A stretch of 64,000 bases of DNA from Biscogniauxia marginata (lineage: Eukaryota > Ascomycota > Sordariomycetes > Xylariales > Xylariaceae), in the NCBI GenBank assembly GCA_022695795.1, contig MU404185.1:1-64000 (forward strand), in the 5' to 3' direction. The notes beneath the pieces were generated by a model. It searched no databases, had not been told where the DNA came from, and worked only from the letters and a program-made list of their open reading frames with translations. Position numbers and translations under genes: made by a program. Numbering within the stretch: the first letter of the stretch is position 1; the number at the start of each line of letters is the position of its first letter. Below, in pieces: positions 48,655-61,472 of this stretch.

Positions 48655-50490
48655 CTAAGCCTCCTCCGCATCCCCCTCCCCGGGCACCTTCTCCTCCTCC
48701 ACATCCAGGTCGTGGATCGACGGCGCGGCGCGCTCGTTGGGCACGGGGTCCTTCCACTGCGTCATGAGGTACTGAGGCAGGAAGGTGTCGAAGGAGACGC
48801 GCAGGTCGGACACATGCTTGATAAAGCGCAGGACGGCGCCATTGCCGATGCCCAGCTCGCACACTGTCATGCATACCTTCATGCCCTCGCGAAACTTGGC
48901 TAGCAGCTCGTCCTCGACGAGGAATACCTCCTCAGGCGCGTCGCTGAAGTCGACCTCGTCTGGCCGTGGCATGTTGCCCCACCCGTGCGCGATCACGTCT
49001 GGGATCACTCGGATGAGGCCCACGGGCGCCACTGCTGCTACGCTGTCGCCTTCCCCGTGCTCATGCCTGGCCTGCGCGAGTTGCGCCTTGACCATAGCCA
49101 TGTCCTTGCGCCGGGGGCGCTCGATCTCGATCACGCGGTACGTCTGCTCCTTGGTGGTCTGGACGCGGATGGAGGTTAGGTCCTCGGTCTTGGCGAGCGC
49201 GTCTTTGGCCTCTTGATTATCGGCGGCCCAGATGAGCACGGTAACCCGGAATCGGTACCACGCCTCAAGGTTCTTGGGATCGTCCAAGTTATTTACCGCG
49301 CCGTCGACAAACAGGAGGCGGGCGGCGCTGTTAAAAGGGCCGGGAAGCTCGGCCATAAGCTCGTGCATATAGCGCAGCTCGGTGGGGGCGGCATCACAAA
49401 TATCCCTAGCGGCTAAGATGTTATGGTGGTACTCGGGACAGACGTCGTGCATCAAGACGTAATTAAGAAAATTCTTTACGAGGCCCGCAGCTTTTTCGAT
49501 GGCCTCTTCGTCGTACATGTACCAGTCTGGAATTGTTCGCGACCTATAAGTTTCTTAGCGTACCGGGCACAAATTTGTTTCGACGTGGAATGCACTTACA
49601 GGAACCCTTTTGCGATGGCTTCAAAGTCGACCTCCCAATCCTCAGCATACGCGTCGTCGTAGAAGCGGCTACCGGCGCCACCAACGAAGTCGATCGCGGT
49701 CATTCTACGGACTTCAGCCGCGTTTGCCTCGGCGAGACTATCGACATCTCGGGCCATGCCGGTGAACTGGCGCGGCGACGAATCGATACCACCCAGGAAG
49801 AGGTACTTGTTGAACAAGTTGGTACGCTCCTCGTCAAGACGGCGGCGAGATCGGTATCGCTGGATGCATTCCTCGATGCGGCTATGTTGTTCCGCTGTCA
49901 GCTGGTTACACACTAAAATAAAGACCTTTTGCCTGCCTATGGACGAGAAAAGGGGCGAGTTACTCAGAAAATAAGCGCGTACTAAACTGACGTTAGCATA
50001 ACCCCATACTCAGATCAGCGAACGATGTGCCTACGGGTTATAGAGGTCCTTCTTCTCTAGTGCCGCCTCGGCAGGGGTCATTGGCGCATCGGCGTAGAAT
50101 TCTAGTCGGTGTTAGAGATTTGGCCTAGCACTTCCGTAGATAGAACCAACCTTCGAAGCCAGTAATGTTCTTACGGCTAGCAGGAGTTCTCTTCCTCTTT
50201 TTCTTCTTCTTCTTCTCCTGAAAAGCATCATCTAGCTGGATGTTCTCTACAGCAGCGGCAGCGGCATCGACGCCAGCACAATCATCATTACCACCGGAAG
50301 CAGCGCCATCATTGCCACTAGCCGAAGCTCGGTCACCGCTCTTCTCTTCACGGTCAATCTCGGACTCGGATCCTTCGTCAAAGGTGACTTTCTTCGCATG
50401 GGTGAGCGTGGCCGTGTTGGTATCTCGGGGCTGTGCAGTTGCGTCTCCAGCTGACTTGGCAGCCGAGTGTCCGGATAGATCTACCTCCAT
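48655..50490 (-). CDS. ARB1: Argonaute siRNA chaperone subunit Arb1
   Basis: Arb1 is a subunit of the ARC complex that holds Argonaute with duplex siRNA and is needed for RNAi-directed heterochromatin in fission yeast. Four exons (50490-50151, 50101-50035, 49932-49600, 49543-48655) give about 542 residues. Motifs: a disordered acidic N-terminus with a basic EKKKKKKRKR stretch near 95-105 (likely nuclear signal), ITGFE-EFYADAP across the first intron, RIEECIQRYRSRRRL, FNKYLFLGGIDSSPRQF and the long conserved helical-beta core to GNGAVLRFIKHVSDLRVSFDTFLPQYL. Introns: 49 bp (GTTGGT donor, CTAAC branch), 102 bp, and 56 bp (GTAAGT donor). The acceptor of the second intron is ambiguous: GCAG at 49933 keeps frame, and another GTCAG further upstream also does. 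The likely start is the first ATG at 50490. Presence implies a functional small-RNA pathway. Confidence 0.9.
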
Positions 50491-53063
50491 GCTGACCGGT
50501 AAAATCTGACTTATTTCCAAATACGCATTAGTGCCTGCTGGTTCTCGATGGCTAACCGATCTACAACAGATATGCAGTAATTAGTTAGAAATGCCTAGCC
50601 AGTAACAGGGGGGCAGGGGTAGGTGATAGGGCAGTGTGCCACAATGAGGACCGGGCATGCATATATGTCTATGTAGCTTAAGCAGGGATGGAATAAAGGC
50701 GAAGCGGGAATCAAGAAGATATGGGTTGGGGTTGGTAAACTGTAGTGTAATGTGACAGGGTAGGGCCGACTAGGGGGGGTGGTAGTGTGAGGCTGAGGCA
50801 GATGCTCATGTAAATAATCACGGCCGGGTAGGTATGTGTAAGAAGGGCTAGGGCTAGTAAGGAATTGTGAATTATGTACTCTACCTAGTTAATTAGAAAT
50901 AGGCTGAGGTCATCGGCAGGTGGTGAGGAAGGTGAAGGATCTTGTCTACTTACCTCTCTGTCTCAGCCTAGGCGTGCAAGCCGGCTGCTGTCCGTCCTCC
51001 AGCTCGATACAAGGACGCCAGATGACTGCAGGCTCGAATGAGTCAAAAAGCAGGTGAGATGGGTCCTTACCAGCTTGTTGGATTTCCGAGGCTGTAGTCG
51101 TATTTAGCCGTATGGGGAAGAAGTAGGCGATGGCGGGCGGGGATTGAAGGTGTCAAACAACAGGCGATGGAGGTCGGTGTTAGTTGATAAGTAGGGCTGA
51201 GGAGGAAGTGGCCAGCCAGCCTGGGGATGAGAAGTACTAGCAGCCAGCCACTTTTAGTGCAAGTAGATTTCTTGTGTGATATCGAGGTCTTCTAGAAACT
51301 CTGATGTCACCTGTTACCATGGGCATTATCGAAAATATAGGGTTTTCCTCTTATTGTTCGACGTCCGGGTTCGTGGTGAATTTTGGTTGCTACGGCGTTA
51401 GTGCTCACATGCACTGGTTGTACTTTTGTTCCTCTTATATGAGGTACCTAAAGCAGACGATACCTCAGGTATCTTCACAAGTTTCCAATACGCATTGCAG
51501 ATGTCTTACACCACGGTCGACAAACAGATAAGCAAATAAATATATCTGGGTTATGTCAGCAATGTAAACACATATATAGTAGATATATATTATATGGATG
51601 TATATTAGGTAATGCGAACAGGGAAAAATGTAAGAAAGCCTGGTCAGCCGTTGGGAAGACGCATGCTCCCGAGACCATCCAACGGCTACTCCCATTGGAG
51701 GTACGGGAAGACCATGTGCGTGCTCCATGTCCTGCTGATAACCTATTTTCTGCAGTAACTGTCTTGCTTTAACTCTACCTGGTCCTATTCCCGGTATTCG
51801 AGGTGACGTGACGGGTAATGATCTTTGATGGGAGGCCGATCAGATCCGTATTTCTTCCACTTCCACTTCTACCTCCACCTCCACCTCCACATACAACTCT
51901 GGTCATGTCTTGCCGCATCGGGCGGAGGCAACGTGATACGCGCTTAATATTGCGTTTACCTGCAATGGCTCATGCAAGCTTCCCATCGGCTAGCCGGTAC
52001 GGAACAGACGAATGCCATGACCGAGAAAGCCGGAAGCGAGAACGAGTGGGATGTGGGAAGTGGGAAAAGGGACGTCCGGCAAGATAGTTGCAGGTAAGTA
52101 GGACGGGAAGTAATGGGGGCGTGGCTGAGTTGGGGCGCAAACCCGCCACATCACGTTGAAAGTGGTAATACATGCCCTGATGCCGTTCTACCCGCCGCTA
52201 CAGCATATCCGGGACGCGGGTTATGATTGGCTTGGGCGCATAGAGTTAGGGGCTGTAGCTGTAAGGGTTGGAGCACAGGCACCCGTTTAGGCACATTGTG
52301 CCCCTGTAGCGCTGAGAGATCTCCCTCTACTGCGGCAGTGTGGTTTGAGGCTTGCAGATGGCCTAGGCGAGGCAGGGCGCCGCCGCCCCGTCACGCCTGC
52401 AAGGTGGTATACATATGTACTGTGGTGTGGCACAGTACCTTTGCAGCCGGGACTCGGTGCAGAAGTACATGGACGGTACCTACACTAGCACTTCTTGGCG
52501 TTCGGCTGAGACTGACAAAGTGATCGCATTATTGAAACTCGACCCCGAAATTTCCTTTTTGCATTTTTCTCCATCCACGCCTGGTCGTACTGGTACATAC
52601 ATTTAACACAGCACATTATCTTATGTTTGCTGCACTCCCTCTCTCTCCCCCCTTCACTGCCGTGTGTTACGACATCATCAACACCAACGTACGAGACGTA
52701 CGAGACCTTTGTGTGGCCATGTGACAATACCAACAAATAAAAATATAATCACATTGTCCCGGCTCTATACCTACTCACCACGCCCTCCTCCACTGCCTCC
52801 TCTCATCTCGTCTCCAGCTTGTCTGTCTGCTGCTGGTCCACTCGCCTCCTTGTTGATCTCAACTTTGGCAGCCAACCAAAAGGCCCGCTTCCCGCATTCG
52901 CCCTCTGCCAATCTGCGAATCCTATTGTACATAACTTGGAACCTTACAGCTTGCGCCCTCGCCTTTCTAGAAGCCCTTATCTTTCTTCCACTCAACTCCG
53001 GAACATGCAGATCGAGTAAATCGATCATCCATTCGACCAATCCATCGTCATCACTCCACAGAC
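50491..53063. other. divergent intergenic region, 2.6 kb
   Basis: Between the divergent Arb1 and inositol-polyphosphate-kinase genes, so it holds both promoters. A short tccacc-type direct repeat lies at 51858-51890. CT-rich runs at 52630-52660 and 52785-52870 precede the kinase start. Confidence 0.55.
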
Positions 53064-54384
53064 ATGTTAGTAGCGCGAGACACCAATGGCAAGACTGCCA
53101 TCAGCAAGGACCGCGAAATTCCCAAGCGCAACGACTTGAAAGAGTACAACTATGCCGTCGCCGGACAGTCAGTTTTATTCCTCTGGATGCCATTCCGAAG
53201 CAACGTGCTGATCTGATACTAAACATAGTGCGGGAACAATGTGCGACGCTGACGGCGAGCTGTTCATCAAGCCATGCACAAAGTCCGAGGTCGACTTCTA
53301 CGAGTCGGCGCATGCGCATCACTCCGACTTCGCCGAGATCATGCCCTTGTATATCGGCACCTTGTCACTCACCGAGTCTACTGATGAGGCCATGATCCAT
53401 GCGCAGATACCCGATCTTGTCCAGAATGCAGACATCCCCTCGCCCATTAGGCGGGAAATCCAGTCGCACCTCCATCTCGAAGATAGGGCTGCTGTGGTTG
53501 AAGCGCCACTAGAGCAGGAGATCGTTACAGATAATGTTAAATGGGTGCCCAACAAGACGAGAAAAATCACGACAGACCGCGCTGTAGTATTGGAGAACGC
53601 CTCCTTTGGTTATAAGAAGCCGAATATCATGGATGCCAAGTTGGGTCTTCGACTGTGGGCCGACGATGCGCCGGAGGAAAAGAAGGACCGTTTCGATAAG
53701 ATCTCGGCCGAGACGACGCACAAACACTTCGGCTTCCGCGTCGCTGGCATGAGAGTATACAAGGGGTCTACTGATGAGTCGGAATTAGACGAAGAAGGCT
53801 TTAAAATTTACGACAAGGACTGGGGCAGGTTCACAGTAAATGACGGGAACTTGGTTGAGTCTCTGAGGAAGTACATCTTCAATGAAGCCGCAGACATCGA
53901 CGAGGATCTCGGCAAGATGATCGCGGGATTATTTGCTACGGATCTTCGGCGTGTTCAAGAAATATTGGAGAAGGAAGAGAGCCGGATGTACTCGGCGAGT
54001 TTGCTCTTCGTGTTCGAAGGAGACGGCGATGCGCTCCGCGCAGCTATTGAAGATATGAAGGCCGAGTGTTCGAAAGGCGATGGTCCCGTGATAGCTCATG
54101 GAAGAGGATCATCCCGAACCATCTGCACTAACCTTAGGGTGGATAGTGGGATCGGTATGGGTGACGACGAGCTGAGCGAACTTGAAGCGTCGATACCATT
54201 AAGCCTAGAAAACCTAGAAGAAATCGAGGACGACTCGGACGAGGAGTCGAGTTTCCCGCGGTTATATACGTTAAAACTCATCGACTTTGCCCACGCGGCC
54301 TGGAAGCCCGGCGAGGGACCGGACGAGAACGTCCTCTTCGGGGTCAGGAGTCTCGTTAAGATCTTTGACGAGCTATCGCAATAG
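53064..54384 (+). CDS. ARG82: inositol polyphosphate multikinase (Arg82/Ipk2)
   Basis: Phosphorylates inositol trisphosphate to higher inositol phosphates; in yeast it also acts with Mcm1 in transcription and phosphate signalling. Two exons (53064-53167 and 53229-54384) with a 61-bp phase-2 intron (GTCAGT donor, ACTAAAC branch) encode 419 residues. The junction restores AVAG-HAGTMCDADGELFIKPC (31-51), the N-lobe start of the IPK fold. The signature PxxxDxKxG appears as PNIMDAKLG (166-174). HFGFRVAGMRVY (201-212) follows, and the catalytic IDFAHA is near residue 387 with ENVLFGVRSL close to the end. An acidic insert (LEEIEDDSDEESS) precedes the last motif, as in yeast Arg82, which has a poly-Asp tract. 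The single domain and length fit Arg82 rather than Kcs1, which is much larger. Confidence 0.93.
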
Positions 54385-55243
54385 GGGAGGGGACGTTACC
54401 GGGTTCGGGGCATATGAGGAATATTGTTGGCTATAGAAAAGTCTCGGGAATGACTGGGGTAAAAAAAGCATAGTAGCATACGTACATTACATATAGACAG
54501 GTACACGTATGCGTGAAATGAGGCGGAGGAAAAACGGGCGTCACGACGAAGGGTAATCTGGAGTTTGCTCACTCAAGATACCCATTGCATTACTCCAGCA
54601 TATACCCTAGAGAACCAATCCTCACAGGACTCGTATTATTTGTTTGTACTTGTACTCTTTATATTTAGCTCTTACGAATGCAATGAAAACACACTATTTC
54701 TATACACATACAATAGATGTGAACTTTCTCGCTTCGCATTCTATTATTGATGTATATATGTGTAAGTTCCGGTTCTCCTTTCCAGTTTCTGTCGTGGGCT
54801 ATAGAACTGGGGATTCGGCAGATCAAGTTGAGCGAAATCCAATGGAATATTGATATATCTGTAATTTGATTGTCCTCCCCTTAGTTTTCTAGTCATTGAA
54901 CCTAGATTATTTATAGTATAGTATTATCGGCAATGCAGTACTTATGTAAACCGTAGGTAGGTTACATTTTATAAGTGTATACCTACCTACTTTGATGTAC
55001 TCCATGTTATACGCTTACCTCAATGTTGTATGCGTAGAGGTGGAGACGGCCCCTCTGCAAGGGTAGACAAGACTTGCATGGTTCAATCCGCTTTACTTTA
55101 AATTCTCCGCTGCAACTTCATTCAATTGCTGCAGCAAGCTTGCTACTAACAACATTTCAACTTCTGACAAGCTCCAGCTCCAACGAACCAACGAGCTGTT
55201 CTCCTTCCACCTCAACATAGCACGACCATGATATGAAGTAAAC
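54385..55243. other. intergenic between co-oriented genes
   Basis: AT-rich 3' flank of ARG82, then about 200 bp of probable CLP1 promoter. Carries gtaggtaggttac...tacctacctac around 54953-54990, an inverted pair of the common motif. Confidence 0.55.
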
Positions 55244-56901
55244 ATGTCCATTCCAGGCTTGGGGCAGATTGCTCCGGCGGTGAGCTTCCTCTTTTTACGC
55301 CTCAATTCGTTTCCAGAACAATTAACTAAGTAATATTGCCAAAGGCCGTGCCGACAACTACAGCTTCTGCCGCCGCTGTGTCGCCGACGACGACGCAAAC
55401 CCTCGAGCCCTTCTGGGAGTACCGCTTCGAGGTTCCGCACGGCTCGACATTGACGATAAAGCTGGTCTCTGGCACTGCCGAGAAGGACGGCACCGAGCTT
55501 GCGCCCAACACCCCCTATGCCTTCACCGCGACTAAGTCCAAGATCAACACCTGGCACGGCTGCACCCTCGAGATCTCCACCCCACCGTCCTCCTCCTCCA
55601 CCTATGATGCCTATACCTCCGAGCCCACCGCCGAAGAGACGCCCCTAGTCAGCTACCTGAACCTGCACTTCAAGCTCGAGGGTTTGCGCGCCGCCGCCGA
55701 GAGGACCCCGGGCCAGATGGGCCCCCGGGTGTTAGTCGTGGGGCCCCCAAACGCCGGCAAGACGAGCCTAGTCAAGATGCTGACGGGCTGGGCCACGCGC
55801 ATGGGACGCCAGCCTCTAGTCGTCAACACGGACTGCCGCGAGGGCATGCTGGCGCTGCCGGGGACGCTGAGCGCCGCCGTGTTCGCGACCATTATCGACC
55901 TGACCACGGAATGGGGCGGCACGCCGAGCAGCGGGCCGAGCGCCGTGCCGGTCAAGCTACCGCTCGCCTACTACTACGGCCTGCCGTGGCCAGACGACAA
56001 CCCGCGGCTGTACCGACGGCTGGCCAGCCGCCTCGCCGTGGCGTGTTCGTCGCGGCTCACTGACGACCCGGACGTCAGGACCGCGGGCATGCTGATCGAC
56101 ACGGGCAGCATCAGCAACGCGGCCGGCAAGGGGGCCTACGACCACATCGCGCACATCGTCGCCGAGTTCTCGGTCAACATCGTGCTCGTGCTCGGGTCGG
56201 AGCGCATCGGCAGCGAGATGCAGAAGCGGCTCGCGGGCCAGAAGACGACCCTCGATGAGCCGATTGCGGTGGTGAGCCTGGACAAGTCGGGCGGCGTCGT
56301 CGATCGGGATGCCGGCTTCATGCAGCTGCTCCGCGAGTCGGCCATCCGGGAGTATTTCTTCGGTAACGCGAAGGCTACGCTGAGTCCGTTTACGCAGCAG
56401 GTCGACTACTCGGCCTTGTCTATCTGGAGGGTCAATGAAGGTATGTTTATCTCTTGTGCTTGCGCATACAACTCATCGATTCGAGATTTTCCCATTGAGT
56501 TTATCCCTCTACGTCGGCGAATCTAAATCTAAATCTAAATCCAAGAGAAAAAAAAGAGAAATCCCGAAAATTGTCTTCTATCGGTATACTAACATCAAAG
56601 TCCAGCACCCTCCGCATCGTCGTCAACGGCAGGCGGCGAGGACGATATCTACACGGACACGATCGAGCGGGCGGAGCCGTCGGCGATGATGCAGAACTGC
56701 ACGCTCGCGGTCGTGTACGCGTCGGTGCACGACGCGCCCGACGCGATCCGCGACGCCAACATCATGGGCTTCGTGTACGTGGCCGACGTGGACGAGAAGC
56801 GCCGCAAGCTCCGGATCCTGGCACCCGTCAGCGCGCGCCTCGGCGACAGGCCCCTGCTCTGGGGCAGCTGGCCCGAGCCCATGGTCAGCTTGGTGGGTTA
56901 G
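55244..56901 (+). CDS. CLP1: mRNA cleavage and polyadenylation factor Clp1
   Basis: Subunit of cleavage factor IA, bridging Pcf11 in pre-mRNA 3'-end processing; related to polynucleotide kinases, though fungal Clp1 binds ATP without clear kinase activity. Three exons: 55244-55279, 55345-56440 and 56606-56901, 475 residues. The first exon encodes MSIPGLGQIAPA. The N-terminal beta domain carries EPFWEYRFEVPHGS, the Walker A is GPPNAGKTS (about 145-153), and VVNTDCREGML and LPLAYYYG follow. GMLIDTGSISNAAGKGAYDHI is the Walker B region, and the C-terminal beta domain lies mostly in exon 3. The last intron (165 bp) has a textbook TACTAAC branch site. The first intron ends at AAAG, a weak acceptor but the only one keeping frame. 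A normal-length, complete gene with GC-rich codon use. Confidence 0.94.
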
Positions 56902-59494
56902 TTGGGAAGGGGGGTGATTGGATAAAGGGTGATGTTGGAGAGAATGGAGAAAATGCTAGTTGGTGGTAGTTTATGATGGTTATGGGTCATATTGAAGGTT
57001 ATAGATCAGCAAAGATTTTGTGTTGGTCTGAAGTGTGATAGATAGATGGATAGATGAGTGGTGGGGACGGGTCGGCAAAATTCATTATATTGTATGTAGA
57101 ATGTCCTGAATGGTATTAGGGAAAAAATAAACCAAATGATGTTGGCTAGGTAGGTATACCTGGGGAGTGAAAATATTGTGATGCTGCTGGAGTGGATAGT
57201 ATGATAGGGTAGGTGACTTTACGCACCTGATATGCACCGTTGGCGTTTTGGTGGTAAGATCGATTAGTCTAGATCGACAGATCTACGCAGGGCTGGACTA
57301 TGGTTTACGTTGATGTGTTGAGAATATACCTAGGGACGGGGAATATGAGACGGGATTAAAACACAAATTTACCTACCTGACCTTGCATACCTAGCTAGTT
57401 ATATATAAATGTGCGTGTATCTCAAGGATGAAAGGTTTAATCAGCTGTATACCTAGGTCTATACCATCGGGGGAACGGGCTGGGTGCGAGGAGAGAGCAT
57501 GGTTAAGAGATTTTGTTGACTATCAGGTGAGTGAATTGGGCGTGCAAAAGACCTAGACTGATGGTAGTATAAGGTCACTATTAAACAAAAAAACAAAATT
57601 TCCGGAGATCTCCTCGAGATATTCAGGGTGCGCAAGCACAGCCCCTTTTTTACATATGTGAGGAGTTTGCTATAGGTCCCGTACTCCTTAGCTCTGTTAG
57701 CTATGAATGCCTGCCCTTCTAGGCCCCCTGACATTGGTAGACATGCGAGGACATCGGCAGGGAAAAAGATTTTTTGACTATTCGAAGGAATAGAAATACA
57801 CAGGGTATATTGTCGTTTCGGTATACGTTACAGGTAGACCAGATGAGACCTGGAGTCGTGTACATGTAGTTGGGGTATGTAGTCGCGTGCCGTGTATAAA
57901 AGGAGAGGCGAAGAAGTCTCAGGTAACTTTTTGCCCCTCCACCCCCCCTTTTTTTATGTGTATACCTATATAGGTAGTTTGCTGTATAATAATTATAGGT
58001 AGCTTAAACCCCTTGGATTCATAGAAATTCACCTTGGAATGAAGCTGGTGTATAAGGTAAGGCGAACAGCCTGTATTACTAAGTAAAACATGTTTATTTA
58101 AGGGGGAGAAACAGAGAGCGGGCGTAATAAACTCGATTATCCACTCGGTTATATTGCTGATAGTTGTACAAGTTGGTACTCTTTCATCTGACATTGGAGT
58201 ATGCTGAAATAGGTGTCAAGGGGGTAGCTGTTATGTACGGGTACAGGGTCACCGCAGCCGTCATGTATATAAGGAACAGGTTCTCCCACGCTCTTTTCAG
58301 ATAGCTCTTCATCTAATAAAGCAACCTCATAACTCTGTATTCCAACAGACTATTGGGCTCGAGTCAATATGCCATGGCCTTATTTGAAATGGGCTTTTTA
58401 CTTTTCCTCTGATTATCGAGATATAGGTCGCAGTAAGTTTTTAGTCTCTAGGTTGATCTATGCTCGTTATTTGTACTGTCTCTTCGATCTAGATAAGGAG
58501 TAATGGGTTATAGTCGGGGATAAGCTGGGTGTCAGGAAGCAGGTGTTAGGTACCACGGGATATCGGGTATTAGAAAAAGCTATATCAGGAGAAAAGAGTC
58601 TATTCGGCATATATAGGCCCCGGAAGGCCTTGAGGTAAATTTGTTTTCTATTAATTAAGATACTCTCATTGGATTGGTATTGTGATACTTAGGTAGGGTT
58701 GGAAAAGAGGTTAACAACCTATATATGTTGGCTGACTGTGGCTTTTATCTAAGCTAACCCAAATTCGCTAATGTCGAGATATCTTAACAGGTAGGGTCAG
58801 GCCAAGCCTACGTGAATAATAAATATATTTTGATGGCTCACGTCATATGCTTTGGAAGCACTCCGAAGACATCTAGCTAGGAAGAACTTCGCCGGTAACA
58901 ACAACCACAGGTGATTTAATAGCAGTGATACGTACGCACTATAGAAGGTCTTTATGCAAGCTCACACGACCAGTGGTGTTACGATAGAATCTACCTTAAA
59001 GACCTAGCATCTAAGGCTGTGTACGTCGTACCACTACGTGATATCTATTATTAGACCGCTTACGTGAGAAGAAACATTCAAAGCCCGTCGGATCCGAGAC
59101 TCCAACGTAGACTACCTCTAATGAGCAATGTGTTATTGTCATATCGTAGGCACTCCTGAACCGTGGACAAGCTCTCTTGCATCACTTGAGGTCAAATACC
59201 AAGTCTCTCAAGACCTCAGCCTTCTGATTGTTCATGTTTTTAACCACATTACAACTCCTCCACGACATTGTTGGTTATTAAAAGCTTGCTAACCATTCAT
59301 TAAGCATATTAAGGTTCATTGGTTGGTTTATTAGTGTAATGTACTGAAGCTCGATTAAACAATATTTCTACAGCATATACCATCTAATAAATAGATATAA
59401 CCTAATAGTATTACGAAAGAGAATCGGGTTTTTTTTCTACGGAGATATAATAAACTCGAGGAATAGGCAGTGCCACATTCACCCGAAGAAATCT
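56902..59494. other. intergenic, 2.6 kb without a supported gene
   Basis: 3' flanks of two convergent genes. No coding signal; includes aggtaggtata at 57151 and several short AT-rich runs. Confidence 0.55.
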
Positions 59495-60036
59495 TCAAGA
59501 ATCTACAGGCGTGGTGTTGACAACTTGGCCATCCTCGATATAACTATTCTCCCAGCCAATCTGGACCTCGGCTCGTCCAATATATATCCATCCTTTCTCA
59601 GATGCAACAACCACGTTTGCCCAGTCTGGGTCAGCCAGCATAGCCTTCAGCTTCTCGGGATCGCTCACCCAGTATGATGATGTCGCATCAGACTGGGAGA
59701 GGGTCCAGCCCGACAAGCCTGGCTTTGCCTCGCCGATTTCCTGTCTGAATAGCTCTCGCATAGAAGACGGCGTTATGTACTAGACCCATTGTTAACAATG
59801 TCACATTCATTTGCCTAACAAGCAAGCCAATGAAGGGAGGGCTATCGTGCTATACGTACCAGATCATAGTGCTCGACTCCATGTCTCTGGATGATTTTGA
59901 TCATGCGAGGGATTTGTTCTTCTTGGTACCACCTAGAGAATTCTTTGTCGTCAACTGAAGGGAGTTTGTAGTGATGAATCGACCACTTAAGAAACATTTG
60001 CCGCTCCGGCTCGGTAGAGGGTTGTTGCTCCGCCAT
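59495..60036 (-). CDS. EthD domain protein (dimeric alpha/beta barrel)
   Basis: Two exons (60036-59860 and 59779-59495) with an 80-bp phase-0 intron (GTACGT donor, CTAG acceptor) encode 153 residues. The product starts MAEQQPSTEPER and has FLKWSIHHYKLP, then an EEFSRWY-like segment (DKEFSRWYQEEQIPRM) and IIQRHGVEHYDL. The second half contains DPEKLKAMLADPDW, the usual C-terminal signature of EthD/DABB proteins. Members act as small dimeric enzymes or accessory proteins, several in polyketide tailoring (decarboxylation, cyclisation) or xenobiotic breakdown. No polyketide or oxidase neighbours are present, so no pathway is proposed. Length is normal and the gene looks intact. Confidence 0.82.
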
Positions 60037-61384
60037 TCTCTGCGTGGCTCGCGAGAATAATCTAGAGACTTAGCTTGTGAGGAGTGAGCGAAGACAATTA
60101 CTGGGAGATTGAAAGCCCCTTTTATCAACAAAACAACGTAGCAAGCGGAGTCTAGTCAAGCTCTACAAACACACGCAAGATGTCAGTAAGGGTGGATGTC
60201 GGCTTGTATTATAAGCCATGATATGTTATGCCCCATATATGCGCCCTCCAACTGCATACGCAATTACACCACCTTTATTGACCCTGATTCCGACTAATTT
60301 GGGATGGGCCTGAATGAAATTGTATTGCCCTATTGGAAGTTTCTTTATAACATAGGCCCTAAGCTAATATAGTTCTTACTGTGCCCGTGACACAGTGTTA
60401 TCAGCCCCAGTCCCAACCCCGTGCTGGTCTTTGGGTCCTCATGACAAATGTGCCGCGAATATACATAAACAATTAGTACTCCGATAAATCACAAGGTGTA
60501 AACATTCCGATTTAGGTAGTTACCGAGCAGGGTCAACACGAGAATGTACAAAAGGTCCCTATTCTGAATCGTATCAAGATATACTAGTATTTTATTATAA
60601 TAGCGGAGAACATGGCTCAATAAGGTGAATAATCTATAGTTGCCTTTGTGGTAATAGCATGATCTATAGGCAGTTAGGGAATTAAGGGGTCTTACCATTC
60701 ATTATCGCACTTTTACTCCTTTCTGGGATCGCCTTCACATTCTATGACCTGTCTAAAGAGGTTTCCCATCTTAGCGAAAGTTCATGCTGGAATAAAGTTA
60801 TCTCATCTTTGTGAGCTGAACTATCTCACTGGCCTAGCTGGATGTTGATTACCTATAGGGATCTTGATGTGACTTGAATTATTCTCTAATAATGTATAGC
60901 ACGCGATATCAGACGTGGCGTCGCTTGCTCGCGATTTACCTATTTCAAAGTATATACCAACTTCCCCTAGCTAGAATTTCTTGTTTTCAACTCCCTAATC
61001 CCGCTGCTAATTGCTTATAAGCCGGCAGTATGGACTTCGTAAGGGGGGCTTGTCAAAATTCTTTCATGAATCCAACTTTTCACAAGTGTGTAAAGCTCAG
61101 ATGCGAATTTGCGATGAGCGACGAGTGTATTTCACCTGTGTTGACAGAGCTTCCACGCCCCAGTGTCTCCCTCCAGGGGTTCCGATTGCTTCGTAACACA
61201 TACCCATGCTTTGCGTAGTCGACACGCAGTCCAATACATATGCCAGGGAGTTCTGCGTATAGGTTCGTATCTCTATCCCACAGGTTGGCAGATGGTAATC
61301 AAAGGTTTCGACCACGCCGAGCAATTGTAGTAAATCAATGTTGTTTGGAGAGCAGTGTTACAAATCAAAAGGTAGTTTTGTTCT
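60037..61384. other. intergenic, 1.3 kb without a supported gene
   Basis: No domain-bearing frame. Overlapping short frames on both strands at 61010-61320 look like chance. Confidence 0.5.
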
Positions 61385-61418
61385 TGGACGTTGTCACGTG
61401 TTAGTCACGTGACCTTTA

Positions 61419-61454
61419 TCTCAATTATCTGTTGCCATAAAGAGATAATTGAGA
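61419..61454. repeat. perfect 12-bp inverted repeat
   Basis: tctcaattatct (61419-61430) and agataattgaga (61443-61454) are exact reverse complements with a 12-bp loop. A second pair, attatctgt/acagataat (61467-61475 and 61484-61492), follows directly, and two CACGTG palindromes precede it (61396-61401 and 61406-61411). Confidence 0.75.
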
Positions 61455-61472
61455 GAAGACCCACACATTATC

